This document shows, piece after piece, positions 1-13,300 of a stretch of DNA of 64,000 nt. The notes below the pieces were generated by a model, which was not told the DNA's origin, made no database searches, and saw only the letters and a program-made list of their open reading frames with translations. This DNA comes from Icerya purchasi. Taxonomy: Eukaryota; Arthropoda; Insecta; Hemiptera; Monophlebidae. A program made the translations under genes and the position numbers. How positions within the stretch are numbered: the stretch's first letter is position 1; the number at the start of each line of letters is the position of its first letter. The stretch is from the NCBI GenBank assembly GCA_039619475.1, contig CM077115.1, forward strand, positions 177,700,060 through 177,764,059, in the 5' to 3' direction.

Positions 1-2233
1 AAATCAATCCACGTTCCGTCCTATTTCTTTGGCTTCCTGTCTTCGTAAACTGTTCGAAGGTATGGTGGACAATCGACTCGTCTGGTGGCTGGAACACAAG
101 GATCTAATACCTTCTAATATGTTTGGTTGTCACCCGGGATTGGGTCCGGTCGACTGCATCAGTCTTTTCCTATTAGACGTCTACAAAGCTTTCTTAGAAA
201 GGAAATTCACTGTTGCTACGTTTGTTGATGTCTCCTCTGCATTTGATAATGTCTACCTTCCTACTCAATGCGCCAAGCTTCTTGGGCTTAATATTCTATC
301 TACTTTCATCTTTCTTATTCTAAACTTGTTCCAAAATAGATCCCTCTTCCTCTCTACTCCCTTCCATGACATTTCTAGATGCATTTACCGGGGACTTCCT
401 CAGGGATCATAGCCTCACACTTTTCAATATCGATCTTCTTAATATTGCTTCTCTCCCTATGATTTCCTCCTCTCTCCTTTTCGCAGACGATATCCTTATC
501 TACTCCAGTTGTAATGATGTGGCCGCCGCCAACGAAGAGATCAATAACTCTTTATCTATCCTTAGTATCTCCCTATCCTCAATTCACCCCTCTCTCTCTC
601 TCCTTCGAAGTCCTCCTCTATGGTGTTTTCCCTCCGCCCCTACAATCAAGCTTTGGTAAATATTATTTCATCTAACATTCCGATTCGGCTCGTCAGCTCC
701 TTCTGCTACCTTGGTGTTATTCTCAACAGCCGACTCACTTTCCATGAACACATTGACTATCTCTACAATTCCTCCCTCAAAAGACTTAATCTCCTCAAAG
801 TCCTATCTTCATCCAAATGGGATGGTGACCCTTCCATTCTCCTAATCCTTTACAAAGCTATAATTCGTTTCAGGATCGATTACCGCTCTTTCATCTATGG
901 AAATTCCTTTAAATCTCTCCTCGCCAAACTGGGCAAAGTTCAAAACTGCTGCCTTCGGTTGTGCATTGGTGCGCTAAAATCTCCTATTCCTGCTATCCTG
1001 CCTGAATCTGCGATGCAACCAATTTTTATCCGCAGGTCGCAGCTTGGTTATAATTTTCTAATTAAACGTCTTTCTGTGTCCTCATCTAATCTTATCTCCT
1101 CCTATCTTAGTATTAAAAATCAATGGCGTTTTGTTCCTCATAAAATCCCGATCCTTTCTCTTGCAGCAGCTCGAGTCTCCAATTTTTCGCCTCGTGTCTT
1201 TCCTTATTCCAAGCTTCCTTACTTTTCCCATGACTTCTCCTGGCCGACTATTACACTCTTCTCCCTCTACAAACCAGCTCCATTGCACATTCTACAATCC
1301 AAGCCGAATTCCTCCAATTGCTTAATACATCCTTTCCTTCTCATTTAACATTCTTCACTGACGGTTCTAAAAATGAGAATGAGGTGGGCGGCGCGTTTAC
1401 CTCTCTCTCACTGCATCACTCTGAATCCTTCAAGCTCCCTTCCTTCTGTTCTATTTACACAGCGGAGTCTATCTCCATTTTACGCGCCGTCTTGTTCATT
1501 CCATCCATAAGAGGGATCAGTAAATGTCTCACTGTCTCCGATTCCAAAAGTGTTCCTCAAGCTATTTCTTCTCCTCCTTCTCATGCCTCCAATCCTATTA
1601 TTCTCTTAATTCGTTTTCCCACATCCAATCTACTCTCATCCCACTCCATTACTATTGACCCTTTGTGGGTTCCTAGCCATTCTGGCATCGAGAGCAACGA
1701 GTTAGCGGATTTTTTAGCCCGTTCGGCCGCCCGCGATGGTCCTTTACTCTGTAATTTTCCTAACTCGGACATCCTCCTTCTTTCCTCAGCTAATCATTCC
1801 CGACTATGGTCGGACATTTTTCCTTCTTTATTTTCTAATCCTGCCTCTCATTATCTTCAAATTCAGCCGGTTCCCTCTTCTTTTCAACGTTCCGTGATCG
1901 TTTGCTTAATCGGACTGCGTTTTAATCACTCCCTTCTACCCTCTTCACGTTTTCGTTTTTCCCTGTTTTCCTCTCCCGATTGTCCCACATCTTCTTTGAA
2001 TGCCCTGCCCTTGATTCTAAGCGTTCTGTTTTGTACTCCAAAATCTTGGCACTGGGTCTTCCTGCTCCGTATAATTCTTTCGTTGTCTTTTCCTTTCCAT
2101 TTCTAGATATAATCCCTGTACTCCGTTTTTCCTATGCTCTATTTCTAATCGTCTCTCTGTTTAACCCCTTCCATAATTTCTGTAGTTGTTGGGTCAAAGC
2201 CGCTGGCGCGCCCAAGAAAAAAGAAAAAAAAAT
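1..2233 (+). pseudogene. Family 1 LINE ORF2 fragment (RT + RNase H), frameshifted
   Basis: This is the 3' two-thirds of a non-LTR retrotransposon ORF2, cut on the left by the window edge. It is closely related to the near-complete copy at 56964-60701 and begins at the reverse-transcriptase motif around LRKLFEGM. Seen in order: the motif A region VDVSSAFDNV (about 225-255), GLPQGS (about 390-410), FADD (about 481-492) and a thumb region SFCYLGVILNSRLTFHEH (about 700-750). RNase H follows with FTDGSKNENEVGGAF (from about 1351), a DSKS motif (about 1540), WVPSHSGIESNELADFLARS (about 1666-1725) and a C-terminal HIFFECPALDS Cys/His remnant. The reading frame is broken at least near 400-410, 640, 1330 and 2000, so no complete enzyme is possible. 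The fragment ends in a short A-rich tail (2215-2233) directly after the 3' terminal motif TGGCGCGCCCA. Confidence 0.93.
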
Positions 2234-2424
2234 AGTTTTTCTTTCTTTTGAGGATATTATTGATGTAATAATTAAAATAAACTTTAAGTATTTTTCATAA
2301 CAGCGAAAGAGTTTTTGAATGTAAATAATATTTCAAGTATCAACTAATAACAATTCTACTGCAGAATTCTTTGTTTTTCTGTAAAAACTAATAAAAAACA
2401 TTGTGGCTTGTATGTTTAGATCTT

Positions 2425-2690
2425 GCTATTTTTTTTTAAAAATGGGCTCGGTATTAACACTGACCCAACTACATGGACTTAGATCACCTACTCAGATTCT
2501 GAGGCGATCGGAGATAGAAAGTATAAAGGAAAGAAGGAGGGGAATAACGGCTGGACATGGGAAGGAAAGGATAAAGGAAGTATTGAAAAGGGTAGGAAGA
2601 TCCAACGCCAAATGAGTTTTAATGATTTGAGTAACGCAAAAAGAGGAGAGAGGAAAAGCGGTGTTTATACTTGTACTGGACATTAACTAA
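2425..2690 (-). pseudogene. Family 1 LINE, 3'-terminal fragment (ORF2 C-terminus)
   Basis: On the minus strand the translation contains LPTLFNTSFILSFP followed by VIPLLLSFILSIS. This is the same C-terminal block as LPTPYNDSYVLSFP...ILASFIDSIS in the near-complete copy. A stop codon follows and then a short 3' UTR that runs into an A tract (read as T on the plus strand, near 2425-2440). Only the last ~60 codons plus UTR are present, as expected for a 5'-truncated insertion made by target-primed reverse transcription. It lies between two plus-strand copies of the same family. No catalytic residues remain. Confidence 0.75.
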
Positions 2691-2794
2691 ATATTGTTCA
2701 GAAGTAATTATTTTATTTAAATCTTACGTTTGATTTATATTTATCATGGTAATCATATTATTTAAAATATTTGTCGTAGTGTATATTTTTTTCT

Positions 2795-3919
2795 CACTTA
2801 ATCCTCTCCTGTAACAAATCCCCGTACTTCACTTACAACTTCTTAGAACTGTTTCTCTTTCCTCTAACATTAAATCTCTTCCGTTTCCTGTAATACATAA
2901 CGAATTTAACTAAACTCTACACTCACTTTTTCCAGCTCACAGCGTAGTTTTTACGGATGGCTCAAAATCTGCTTCAGGTGTCGGAGCTGCTCTTATTTTT
3001 CCTGATATCAACTATTCTTAGTCTTTTAAACTTCCTTCCTTTGCTTCTATCTTTTTAGTCGAATCCATGGCTATTTTACATGCTATCCTTTTTATATCCT
3101 CAACATCCAATTTATCAAAATTCGTCATATGCTCTGATTCGAAAAGCGTTTTATTAGCCATCTGATCTCCTTCCCTAAACCATCGTCAGATCCTATTATT
3201 CTTTATATTCGTTCTTTAATTTATGATTTATTAACATCCCGATCTATCCTAATTGACCTGCTCTGGATTCCGGACCACTGCGGCATCGTTGGTAATGATC
3301 TTGCCGATTCATTGGCATGTCTAGCTGTGGTAAATGGTCGTTTCATAGACAGATTCCTTTCCCAATGTCTCTGTCCACTCTCTTATCGTTTTCACCATGA
3401 CTTTTGGACTGATCTTTATCAGTCTCTTTTCTCCAATCCTAACTCCTTTTACCTTGCTATACAACCCTCTCCACCCACTTCTTCCTGATTTAATAATTTT
3501 CCCTGCATCAGCCGTTCCGTTATTTCTTCCATAATTCGCCTCCTCTTTAATCACAGTCTGCTTCCTGTCTCCCTGTTTCGTTTTAATATTGCTCAGTCTC
3601 CCTTATGTCCCTTCCATCCTCCTATCTTAAATTTGACCTGTGATGTAAATCACCTTCTATTCGAATGCTCATCTATCTCCTCAGAATGCGCAGTCCTTTA
3701 TTCTAATTTGTTTTTGGCCTTGGCCTCCCGACCCCTTACTGTGCCCATTACATTCTTGCTCTTCCTTCTCCTTCTATTGTTCCTGTATTGGCTACCTTCA
3801 TTTCTTCTGTTTCTAATCGCTTCCTGATATAACTTTCAAATCCCTATGTTTCATTATTTGTTAGCTCTTTGTGTAGGGTAAGTGTCCTGTGTTGACGCGC
3901 CCAAAGAAAAAAAAAAAAT
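2795..3919 (+). pseudogene. Family 1 LINE fragment (RNase H and ORF2 C-terminus)
   Basis: This is a 5'-truncated copy that starts just before the RNase H domain. The translation shows VFTDGSKSASGVGAALIF (from about 2947), the glutamate region VESMAILHAILFI (about 3060), a DSKS motif (about 3135) and LLWIPDHCGIVGNDLADSLA (about 3255-3315). It ends with the C-terminal motif CDVNHLLFECSSISSE (about 3640-3690). Stops and frameshifts interrupt it, including a stop after INYS near 3021. The 3' end is ACGCGCCCA followed by an A tail at about 3903-3919, the same terminus as the 1-2233 copy. It is non-functional. Confidence 0.9.
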
Positions 3920-5519
3920 ATTTTTTTTTTATATTTTGTCGATTGTTTTTATCCTTCTATATATTTACTACACTTCATTTTGTCAAAACTCATCGTCTAG
4001 ATCAGAAACTTATAAATTATGCACTAAAAACCGAAATTAAATTAGTTCAGCACAGCTTATGGGGGATTAGCACAGATAGAAATATTTTTTGGTTTTCATT
4101 TATACATCTACAAATAGATATATATAGATGTATAGATATAGCGAGCAGTACGAGCAATAGTAAGAACAGAATTTATTAAAAATAAAAACAGTAAATAAAC
4201 AAATATGGAGATGATAAAAGTAAATATCAGAGAAGATACGGTTAGGAGTACTTTTTTTTTTCTTGTTTGGGTTTTTCCGTGGGCTTGCCAATAATAGACG
4301 ATTATCCATAAACACGTGTAAATAGTGGCAATTAGAAGTTGAAAATAATGGAATCTGACAAAGAACGCTATACCGAGGATGGAGAAACAATGACAATCAA
4401 CGTCGAAAAATGCCAAACGTACGCATCCTGAAAAGAAAAGGAATGACATTGCCGAAGATCAGAGCAAAAGGAGTTAGCTGTCCCATACCATGGTCACATC
4501 TGCAATTACAGAGCCCACAGCACCAACGGACAAAGGAATCAGCCTACAAATAATTAAGGAAGAAGAAACACGGGATGTTTAAAAAGTAGTTAGAGCCATC
4601 AAGCACCAATAGAACACAGCGCTTAGCATGCCGTAAAACGGCTAGGAGTAGTTTTAGCCCCCTTACAGTAACAGTTTCATCTTAGAATGTTATACATATT
4701 ACAGCTTCGAACTAAAACAAAAAGGAATACCGAAAAACGAAAAAAAACATAATTTTTGTGGAAACGAAAATCGAAACTAAACGTAACCTCTTTTTTCTTT
4801 TTTTTTTTTCGGTTTTAAAGTTAATGCTGAAAACAGATATAATCGTACAGCTGTTTTCGGAAATAGCAAAATATCGAATTGAAATATGCGATAACTCTTG
4901 ACTTTTAAAGTTAAATTCTTTTTAGAGTAGTGTATAACTTTGTGACGACTGGACGCCAAAAATAACCGTCAAGAATATATAGTACGGAACTTAAATTGAC
5001 CCCCAAAGAATTTTACTTTTATAAGAGATTCATATATAAAAAACTAAAAACTCTTTCATAAAATAAAAAAAAAAAAAAAAGTATATAAAAATTTCATTTA
5101 AATTCCTTCTTTGCGACAAAAACAGGGGAAATAAGTATATTCTTATAATAGCCCGAGTGAAGAAATTCAAGAAGTCTCTAAATATATATCTCACAGATGA
5201 ACATAAAATTAGCGGAAAAATATAATCGATGATAATTGCGACTTTATCAAACGAGTTATTTTTGATATTTCACTGCGGATAAGCTTTTGATGTTAAATTT
5301 TTACCTACCCATTTTTTCAGAACAAGTTAGTGCAAGTTGAATATTCTTGTTTGAATTTTTTAAATATATTTACTATTTGTTTTTTTTTTGTCTCAACTGG
5401 GGAGAGATTTTTCGTTTCTAAAATTTTGTCTTAACCGTACAACGATATACTTGATTAGCAAGATTTTCCAGTCATTATTATTATGTACCTTTTTTCATAA
5501 AAATAAAAAGTCGTAGTTT
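3920..5519. other. AT-rich stretch, no gene recognised
   Basis: This stretch has several A or T runs (for example 4796-4810 and 5066-5081) and short spurious reading frames on the minus strand around 4100-4450. A plus-strand frame around 4347-4450 is open for about 30 codons and then breaks. I found no family resemblance in any frame. Confidence 0.5.
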
Positions 5520-6400
5520 TTTTGTTTTTTTTTTATGAAAGCAACATTCTGTACCGTGTTTAACTGCTGTGGTTATTACAGTACGAAGATGCGCAGTTTG
5601 TTTTTATAGATATCTATTTATTCCGCGAGTTCTGATAAACTGTGTTACAGATAAGGTTGCATTGGGGGAATTCTCAAGAATGTTGGTGACTGTATTGTTA
5701 TTAATAGAAGGGGGCCGGTGGGGTGAGAGTGCTGGACAGTCGCACAGTATGTGGAAAATTGAGGAAGCAACACCTTGGCCACAGAAAGGGCAATTCATAG
5801 GAGGTGGGGTTCTTTGTAAAACAAAATTATGCGACATGGCTGTTGTGCGCATCAGAACTCTCTACGGGAAATGCTTTTTTCTGTCCACCATGATGTTCGG
5901 TTGAGGATTTAATTAATCTCGAGAAAGTCTGACACGAGGACTAATGGGCTTTCCATGAGGACGTGAGATTATTGAAGATTATGTTCGATAGGTAAGATGG
6001 AGGAGGGCCATTACTTGGCAAGGGCCAATATATTTCTGCTCGGGCGGATGTATCGACGCGTTTATTTCCAGGAATCCCAGCATGGCTGGGCACCCGCAGA
6101 AAGCATACGGAGCACTGTCTCTTAATAAATTCGTATAATACCTGCTGGGTTCGAATTGCTACAGGATGTTTAGTAAGGGGGATTAGAGATTGTCAATAAA
6201 GCCGCGGATGAATCAGATACCAGCAGGGCTTTCTGTGATGTAGGCTCTGTAGAAAGAAAATATTCCAAACAGAAAAATACTCCATATATATTTCAGCATC
6301 CAGTACCGAATAATTGTCATTCAGTCGAATGTTTCGAATCACGTCAAAGTCGTAGTTGATTCTTTAGCACCACATCATTCTTTAGGGGTGAGATCAGTTA
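5520..6400 (-). pseudogene. Unrelated RNase H-bearing LINE remnant, minus strand
   Basis: On the minus strand several RNase H blocks can be read in order, although in different frames. They are LDAEIYME (near 6300), ALLVSDSSAALLTI (near 6210) and RVPSHAGIPGNKRVD (near 6085-6050). A C-terminal Cys/His block CPFCGQ...IFHILCDCPAL follows (5790-5735), which is the zinc-like tail found after RNase H in I/Jockey/R1-type ORF2 proteins. A short 3' region ends in an A-rich tract (T-rich on the plus strand, about 5518-5535). The sequence is not close to family 1: its Cys/His tail is CPFCG-type rather than CDINHVFFEC. No intact catalytic set remains. The exact clade cannot be set from these blocks alone. 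Confidence 0.8.
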
Positions 6401-7932
6401 ACCGAAGATTGCGAATTCAAAGTTGTTTCTTTTTTCTTTATCCTAGCTGGCTCTATTGAAACTGCGAATATAGATAACACGATTAGAAGAAAATAATTGA
6501 ATTCGAAATTAGGGCCTAGTCATTAGAACGAATTTTATAAGTAGCGGGTGGCGATGACGTTAACGGCGGCGATCGGACGTTTTGCGTTCAGAGTGAAAAG
6601 ATCGGAATCAACGATAACGGCTGAATTATTCTTTTTCCCTGATCATGTTTTGCACGCGATGCGGTGTGAGCAGGCTACCGACATTAGTCGTTATTTAAGG
6701 CAAATAAGCCGATTAGTAGCCGGTACTACTGATATGAAACGAAATTAAATAAACAAGTTCGTGCTATGTAGTCACAGCACATATACTAATCAGGAAATAC
6801 GATTAACAATTTATCATGATTTACCTACAAATGAAGGGGAATAATCGAAACCGTAAGATGAAAGTATGAAAAACACTTTTCAATTGACCTGTAAACATTA
6901 GCGTGGAATCGCATTTCCACCGTACCTTTTCTAATTATGCAATTACTCAGTCTAACGTTGTTATACCGAGAATTTGATTTTTACATTCCGATTCTAGTTC
7001 ATGTAATTTTTAATCCAGCAGTAATTCTAGTCGTGCGTTACTTTAATGAAGGTGATTTTTAAAACGTATGATATAAAAAAAAAAAACAAAAAAGAAAAAA
7101 AGTATGACCTGATTAACGCGTATCGTATATTTAACTATCGAAAGAAGGCAGAAATTTACACCGGTAAACGGTAAGAAATAGAATGTATCAGCTAAATTTT
7201 CTTTCGGTCCCTTTATTGACAGGGAACGGAGGGGCAAAAGAGAATAGGGTTAAAAAATAAGAAATAGGAAACGCCGATTTTTTATAAATTCAGAACGCAT
7301 CAAGTTTAGCAGAAACCGAAAGCAGTTCGAAAAATATTTGTGATCCGGGGGTTATAGCGAGTGGAAGAGTGGTAAAACAACGATTCGGAGAATGGGAGTA
7401 AACGGCCTAGAGGGCACTCATAAAGTTGAAAATAATCAGATAACCGGAATGAAGTAACCGAAAGGTTAATAATAAAGCTTCAACATGATTCCGCCCTTTG
7501 AGTGAATATGGTTGTTGTGTGAGAGGAAAACGGTAAGTTGATGGGGCTGTGAAACTCCTGTTTGGCGATAATTACAGGAAGTGATTTTGAAGATTGAAAA
7601 GTTACGTTAAGTATCGGGTAAAATTGAAAGAAAAATATTTGTTATACGGAACATTTTGCAAGGCCAGAAAATAATTCAAGAACAAATTTGTTAAGAGCTA
7701 AAGCAGGAACAACTGCGTTTCATCGGCTTAAGACGTAACTTTTAACGGAAATCCAATATTCGAAATGGATTTCTAGTGAAGGACAGGAACGGATTTAAAA
7801 TGAAAAGAAAGTAAAAGCCGAAGTACGATCTTTATTGCGAATTACTGGAACTGGGATTGTGAAAAGTTTAGATTACATCTAATTTAAGAGTGATTTAGAT
7901 GTACCGGTAAATAAATGATTATACTTCATTTA
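6401..7932. other. No gene recognised
   Basis: This is AT-rich sequence with no repeat or protein similarity that I could detect. One 66-codon plus-strand frame (6548-6748) is not recognisable and is within the length expected by chance. Confidence 0.45.
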
Positions 7933-8273
7933 AATTGTGATTATAAATGCCTTGAACCATTTTCTGTTTTGTCACTTTATCAAATATAATATAAACATAC
8001 GTATTACAGAAAATTATAGTTATAAAAAATATAAAATATAGCCGACATATTTCGGAGTTACATAATATTCATGGCAATAATAAATAAAGTTAAAAGTACA
8101 TAAACGATATTTACTTCAACAAACAATGTATGAGATATCGTTTATGTACTTTTAACTTTATTTATTATTGCCATGAATATTATGTAACTCTAAAACATGT
8201 CGGCTACATTTTATATTTGTTATAACTGTAATTTTCTGTAATACGTGTGTATATGTATATATTTAATAAAGTA
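7933..8273. repeat. Foldback element: 112-bp inverted arms flanked by a 13-bp direct repeat
   Basis: The left arm (7999-8110) is the reverse complement of the right arm (8135-8246) with only a handful of mismatches, leaving a 24-nt loop. The 13-bp sequence TATACTTCATTTA occurs just outside on both sides in direct orientation (7920-7932 and 8274-8286). It may be a target-site duplication. There is no coding capacity. It could be a foldback/MITE-like insertion or the product of an inverted duplication at a break. Confidence 0.75.
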
Positions 8274-8286
8274 TATACTTCATTTA

Positions 8287-9490
8287 GCTAAAGATAAGAT
8301 TTCTAAAAAGGTTAATCTTTTTTATCGGGGAGAAAAAGTAAAAAGAAAAATAACTGTTGCATAAGCAAATTGTTTAATCTTTCATTTCCTACAATCTTAA
8401 GAATTACATACATATATTAATCCTAACATCTAACTAATACCAGTATGAAAAACCGTCACGAAATATATGTAACTGAAGTTTGTCATGCAAACTGTAAATT
8501 CTCTCAAGTCTAAGCTTAGTTCAATCAGAACACTCTGTAAGTAGAAAATATACAAATCGGATTACTCGCGTATCTCATCCACCGATCCACCGGCATGGGA
8601 CACTAATGATTTAAATTTTAATTATTTTGTCCGTGCCACGGGCAAACCTCCGCCGAATTATCAAGATGAGTAACTGACAACGAGTTTTTATGGTTATGTA
8701 ATCTTTTATTTTGCGACCGTTTCTGTAATAACTTCTATTACATACGTTAATTAGTTTCCAGTTCCAGCGTCGGAATAATTCGTCACAGAATTATCGGCCA
8801 CTTTCTGCGATTTCGATTGAAAGCGGTAAATCGCATTTTCGGTTTTTGCGAGGCTGTTGATTTCAGGTAAACCGCTGCTTTTGTAACCGCTCAGGCTCTG
8901 CATTATGCAATTTTCCAGCTTGAAAAAAGGTTTTACGTATTCTAAATTCCCGTTTTTTCTCGGTTATTTCATCGCAAAACTTTGTTGGTTTAACGCCTAG
9001 CAGCATTATTATTTGCAACTTTTGACCGTTTGAAGTTTGTCGCCTGAAATAAAAGCGCATTGTGTTTGTGCTAGCCATTAGTGATTTTTTGAGCACAGTA
9101 CACTGTTGTAAGCTGAACGGATTTGCTATTAAAAGATGTTCCAGATACCCGCCGCCTCTCTGAACACAGTTTCTTTGGAAGGGGCACACTTGATTACGAA
9201 CGAGCTAAGTTGACACGTTGTTGCGACCAATGCGTTTCCCCGCTAACTGTAGCTGTCGCCACACACTTCAGCTTGTTTGCATAGTATCGAATTTCCAACC
9301 CACATAATCTTCTCTTTAACAGTCAACGGAGTGTTTTTAAATTTCCATCATTCTGTCAGCTATTAAAGTTGCTAGCCAGACTATTTTCATTTTCGTAGCA
9401 TTTTCACGTTGTTGGTGCCTTATTAAACTGAATCAATTGCTTTTTTTTCTTTCTTCCGCCAGTAAACTCGGATTATAATATTTAATAATA
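8287..9490. other. No gene recognised
   Basis: AT-rich. A minus-strand frame of 108 codons (8863-9189) is open but resembles no family I know and has no neighbours that support it. I do not call it a gene. Confidence 0.4.
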
Positions 9491-9516
9491 GTGATAATAA
9501 TGATGATGATGATGAT

Positions 9517-10181
9517 ATCCCCTCGATTCCGAGTATGGATTCCCGTCTTTTATAGGAATATAGAACGGGATTTATGCGCAAGGGGAAGGATAAGAAAAGA
9601 AAATTTAGTAGTAGTGGAGAAAATGAGGGAACCAGAGCGCAGTTGATTCCCCCATTACCCAGCTTTGCAAGACTTGATCAGTGGCACGGAGAGTTCCGCG
9701 ACGACTGAGCCAGACAAAGGTTTAAGGGTGAATGGAAATAACAAGAGACTAGGGATAAGAATTAAGGAGAGGAAGGACAAGGAAGTGGTCACTATTTCGG
9801 GGTGACACCCTAGCCTTTGAGTAAAAACTCAAACTGCAAGGCAGCAGTTTGCTACTGAGAAGGTAGCAACGGAGACTTATACGGCGGCCTCCACGCGCCG
9901 AGGATGAGTTGGTTAACAGACTTATATAGAGTTTTATCAGGCAGCTTCTCAGATTGCCCCTCCACGCCCTCGCAACTCATTGTCCTGCCACTATTGGAAT
10001 CGTCTACTTGAGACTTTCCACCAATAGCCGCTCGTGGTCCGCGACTGCTTATTTGTTTCTTACGAAACTTATTCGCAGCTAATCATCATATCTGATGGTC
10101 ATTCCACTATCCGCCGCCTATGGACGCGCCCGTTCCCCTGAGCTCAGGGTCCCCGGTTGTACCGAAGTGCCCCCGGGGGGG
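9517..10181. mobile_element. GC-richer insert, possible LINE/SINE UTR-type fragment
   Basis: About 665 bp are clearly richer in G+C than the surroundings, with blocks such as GGCGGCCTCCACGCGCCGAGG split around 9882-9903 and a run of C then G near 10170-10181. Both sides carry GTGATAATAAT: 9489-9500 on the left, and the start of a tandem array at 10182 on the right. The composition break and the flanking repeat suggest insertion into, or 3' tailing by, a simple repeat. No open reading frame of note was seen, so I cannot name the family. Confidence 0.45.
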
Positions 10182-10331
10182 AGTGATAATAATACAGTGA
10201 TAATAATACAGTGATAATAATACAGTGATAATAATATAGTGATAATAATATAGTGATAATAATATAGTGATAATAATATAGCGATAATAATATAGTGATA
10301 ATAATATAGTGATAATAATTAGTGATAATGA
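10182..10331. repeat. 14-bp tandem array (GTGATAATAATAYA)
   Basis: About ten head-to-tail copies of a 14-bp unit. The first three or four end in ACA and the later ones in ATA, so the array has two sub-types. It directly follows the GC-rich insert. Confidence 0.95.
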
Positions 10332-13300
10332 TAAGTAAAATTCCTCTGTCTGATGTAGTATTCCAAGTATAGGAGTTAAATAGAATGTGAAGATTTTATT
10401 ACTAACAATTACAAATTTTTACTTGCTTTTATTCATTCATTTATTTATTTCTTTTGACCCAATTGTACTGGTTTTTTCAGTGCGATCACGGTTACATTTT
10501 AATTTCACGCTATTTGAAAGCGTATTTATGTATGTTTCTACGTTAATTCGTTTTCTACATTGCTTAAAATGTTGTATCGTTTACTTACAATTACAATAAT
10601 GGTAGATTAACAGGTATGTCGTTTTTCGCTTTTTTTTTTTTTTTTCGGTATAGGTGAAGACGTTGTCTGCTTAGTTTGTTCATTTGTAACGCGCGTCATG
10701 CGCTTTAAAAGCAAAACCGTTATTCGAAAATCGAATCTAGAATAAAAGTGACGAAAAAAATCGTGTAAATATTCAGAAAAAGATCACACGAAATGACGGT
10801 AACAGTCAGCGGAAGCAAATCGGGCAGATTTTCGTACGGCTGCGTGATCCTACATTATTTCTGCTTCATTTTTTCTTCAGGTAATTTTAATTTATTATCG
10901 CGTTCGCTTTTCGATACTTTTCTAGCCTGGCTTCGACTAATTTGTTACGATGATGATAAAACAATGTGCACTGCAAAGTTCGTACTGCAGTCACCGGCGA
11001 TAGATATCGCTGCAGTAATTTCAATGTTTTCATTTTTATTTTCGCTACATTTGCTGTAAGGAATCACAGTGGAGTCCTCGGTTCCGGCGTTTTCAGCGTA
11101 AATCATTTTAATCGGAAAGGTAGATAACTGTGAGTCGTTGCCTAGATGAATCGAGTTTACCTATGGACTTAAAGCGCGGGGTCAAGCTGGCACGATTTCG
11201 CAGTGTACGGAAAAGCACCGTTCGCGCGCTGTGAAATCATCGCACCCAGGTACAAATGCGACCAGTGACGTAGTTTTTCGATTATTTTTCGATGTAATTT
11301 CATTTTACGCTATTTCCTCCTTTGAAATAATAGCATCTTTTCTGAAACACTGACAAAATTTTTATCCCCGGATGTGCTCTACGTTTTCGAATTTGGTATC
11401 TCTTGACCGTTTATGCCATCGCGAAGCTAAATGATGCCTCACCATTGCGAATAATATTTTATCGATTAATAATTTCCCGAGATCTCCGATAAAACGTATT
11501 GTAAGGGTTTAAACTTTTCAAAATGAATTGCGGTTTTCCTATAATATGTATATCTGTCGCAAGCCGAAAATCGCATTTTTTATTATTTACCGAATTATTA
11601 CCAGAGACGTAACTGAATTAAGCAAGTCTATGCTCTACTCTGTATACGCGGTAATTATTTTTTCTATTTTCAAAAATTCCTTAAAGTCTAAAAAAAGGCG
11701 ACATATCTAATAAAAATATACCCCGCCCAATTCAAGGAATTGATCTAATTAATTAATTCGAGAACAAAATTTTCATTTTTATTCGGACCGACAGGGTTTT
11801 AGGGGAAAATTTTCACCGATTTCACTTTGAGCGCGTGCAAAGATTTTTCGAGCGTGTAAAATTAAAAGAAAAACATATTCGTTGAGCGCGGGCTGCTTCT
11901 TAAACTGACGGGCGCTTCATGCGAAGACGTGTTCTCATCAAGGTTTTCCTCGAACTGCGCTCTAGTTACCTCTTTTTTGTTTTTGTAACTTCGCAGTTAT
12001 ATGTAGTTGTTATTCATAATTCATTAACAATTTAACGTTTATGTCGACGGCCATATTTATCGAAAATTTCTTTCATTTTACATATAAATATATATTTCTT
12101 TATGTTAAATTTTCGTTTTTAACGGAGTCAAGTTCCACAGATTTCAGATTTTATTATAAGTTAAAAAATAATTTGATTTCATGCAGAATAAAAACAGTGT
12201 ATAAATATCTTTAATAAATTATTAATTGAAAAACAGAGAAATACTATATGTATTTCGAATGATAAAATAGAGAGCGGCCTGCATTGTTTTCCGAAATAAT
12301 AATAAGTTTTGAAAACTCACGGAACGAATCGCTCAACTAATTAAAAGTCTCAATTTAAAAACGGTCTAGCCCTGAAAAGGACTATTTCAAGTAGACGAAG
12401 GAACAGAAAGCAAACAACGGAAAATAGGAAGTAGTCGTAAGACAGTTAAAAACCGAAACGGAAGAGGAAAGTAGTAATAAACGAAGAAAGCAAATAAGTA
12501 TAAATTTAGCAACCTAAAAGTAGGTAAAAACGAAATTAATAAGATACGTTATAAAACGCAACAATGGAACGGTAGCGATGTTTTATAAAAAATGAAGAAG
12601 AATTTACAGCATGAAAAATACGCAACGCATAGAGTACAGAGAAGGAAAAGCTTTACGAATAAAAGCTGTTAGCTGTAACTGTTGTAAAAAAAGGGAAAAA
12701 AAATTTTACATTGAAAAATGAATTCCAATAAATAAATGAAATGTAATTAAAAGTCGTAACAATTTATTTCCTGAAAAGTCCTGACTTAATAAAAATTATA
12801 CATGAAAAGTCCTGGCATATTAAAAATTCAAGTATACATACTATATTAATGATTCTGCCATTTTCACGACGGTGGAATATTTAAAGGGTTTTACGTTATT
12901 ATTTCCGGTTTGGCGAAATTAAGGAAGTTTTGTAACAGAAATCGTTACATGTAAACCGTAAATTAGTTTTATTTAGAGGTGTCGTAGGTTCGAGACTTGT
13001 AATTCGCTGTGCCGCTGGTCCGTATCTAATTCGAGATTGGATATTGCACATACCAGAGAAATCTGAGAAAGCGAAAGTATGACAAAGGAATTATTGGCCT
13101 TCGGTATCCTGTTCAGATAGTATACTGCGAAAGTTTCACATTCGCCGAGTAATAGAGCGCGGTTAAAATGCAGGAGAATATTTATAATCTATACGAGAAA
13201 TGTTGGTCGAACAGATTAAAGAAACGAATATTAGATGAGGAGGAGGAAGAGCAAACATGTCTGGACAGAATCTCGAATGCGGTCTTTACATACCAAAATC

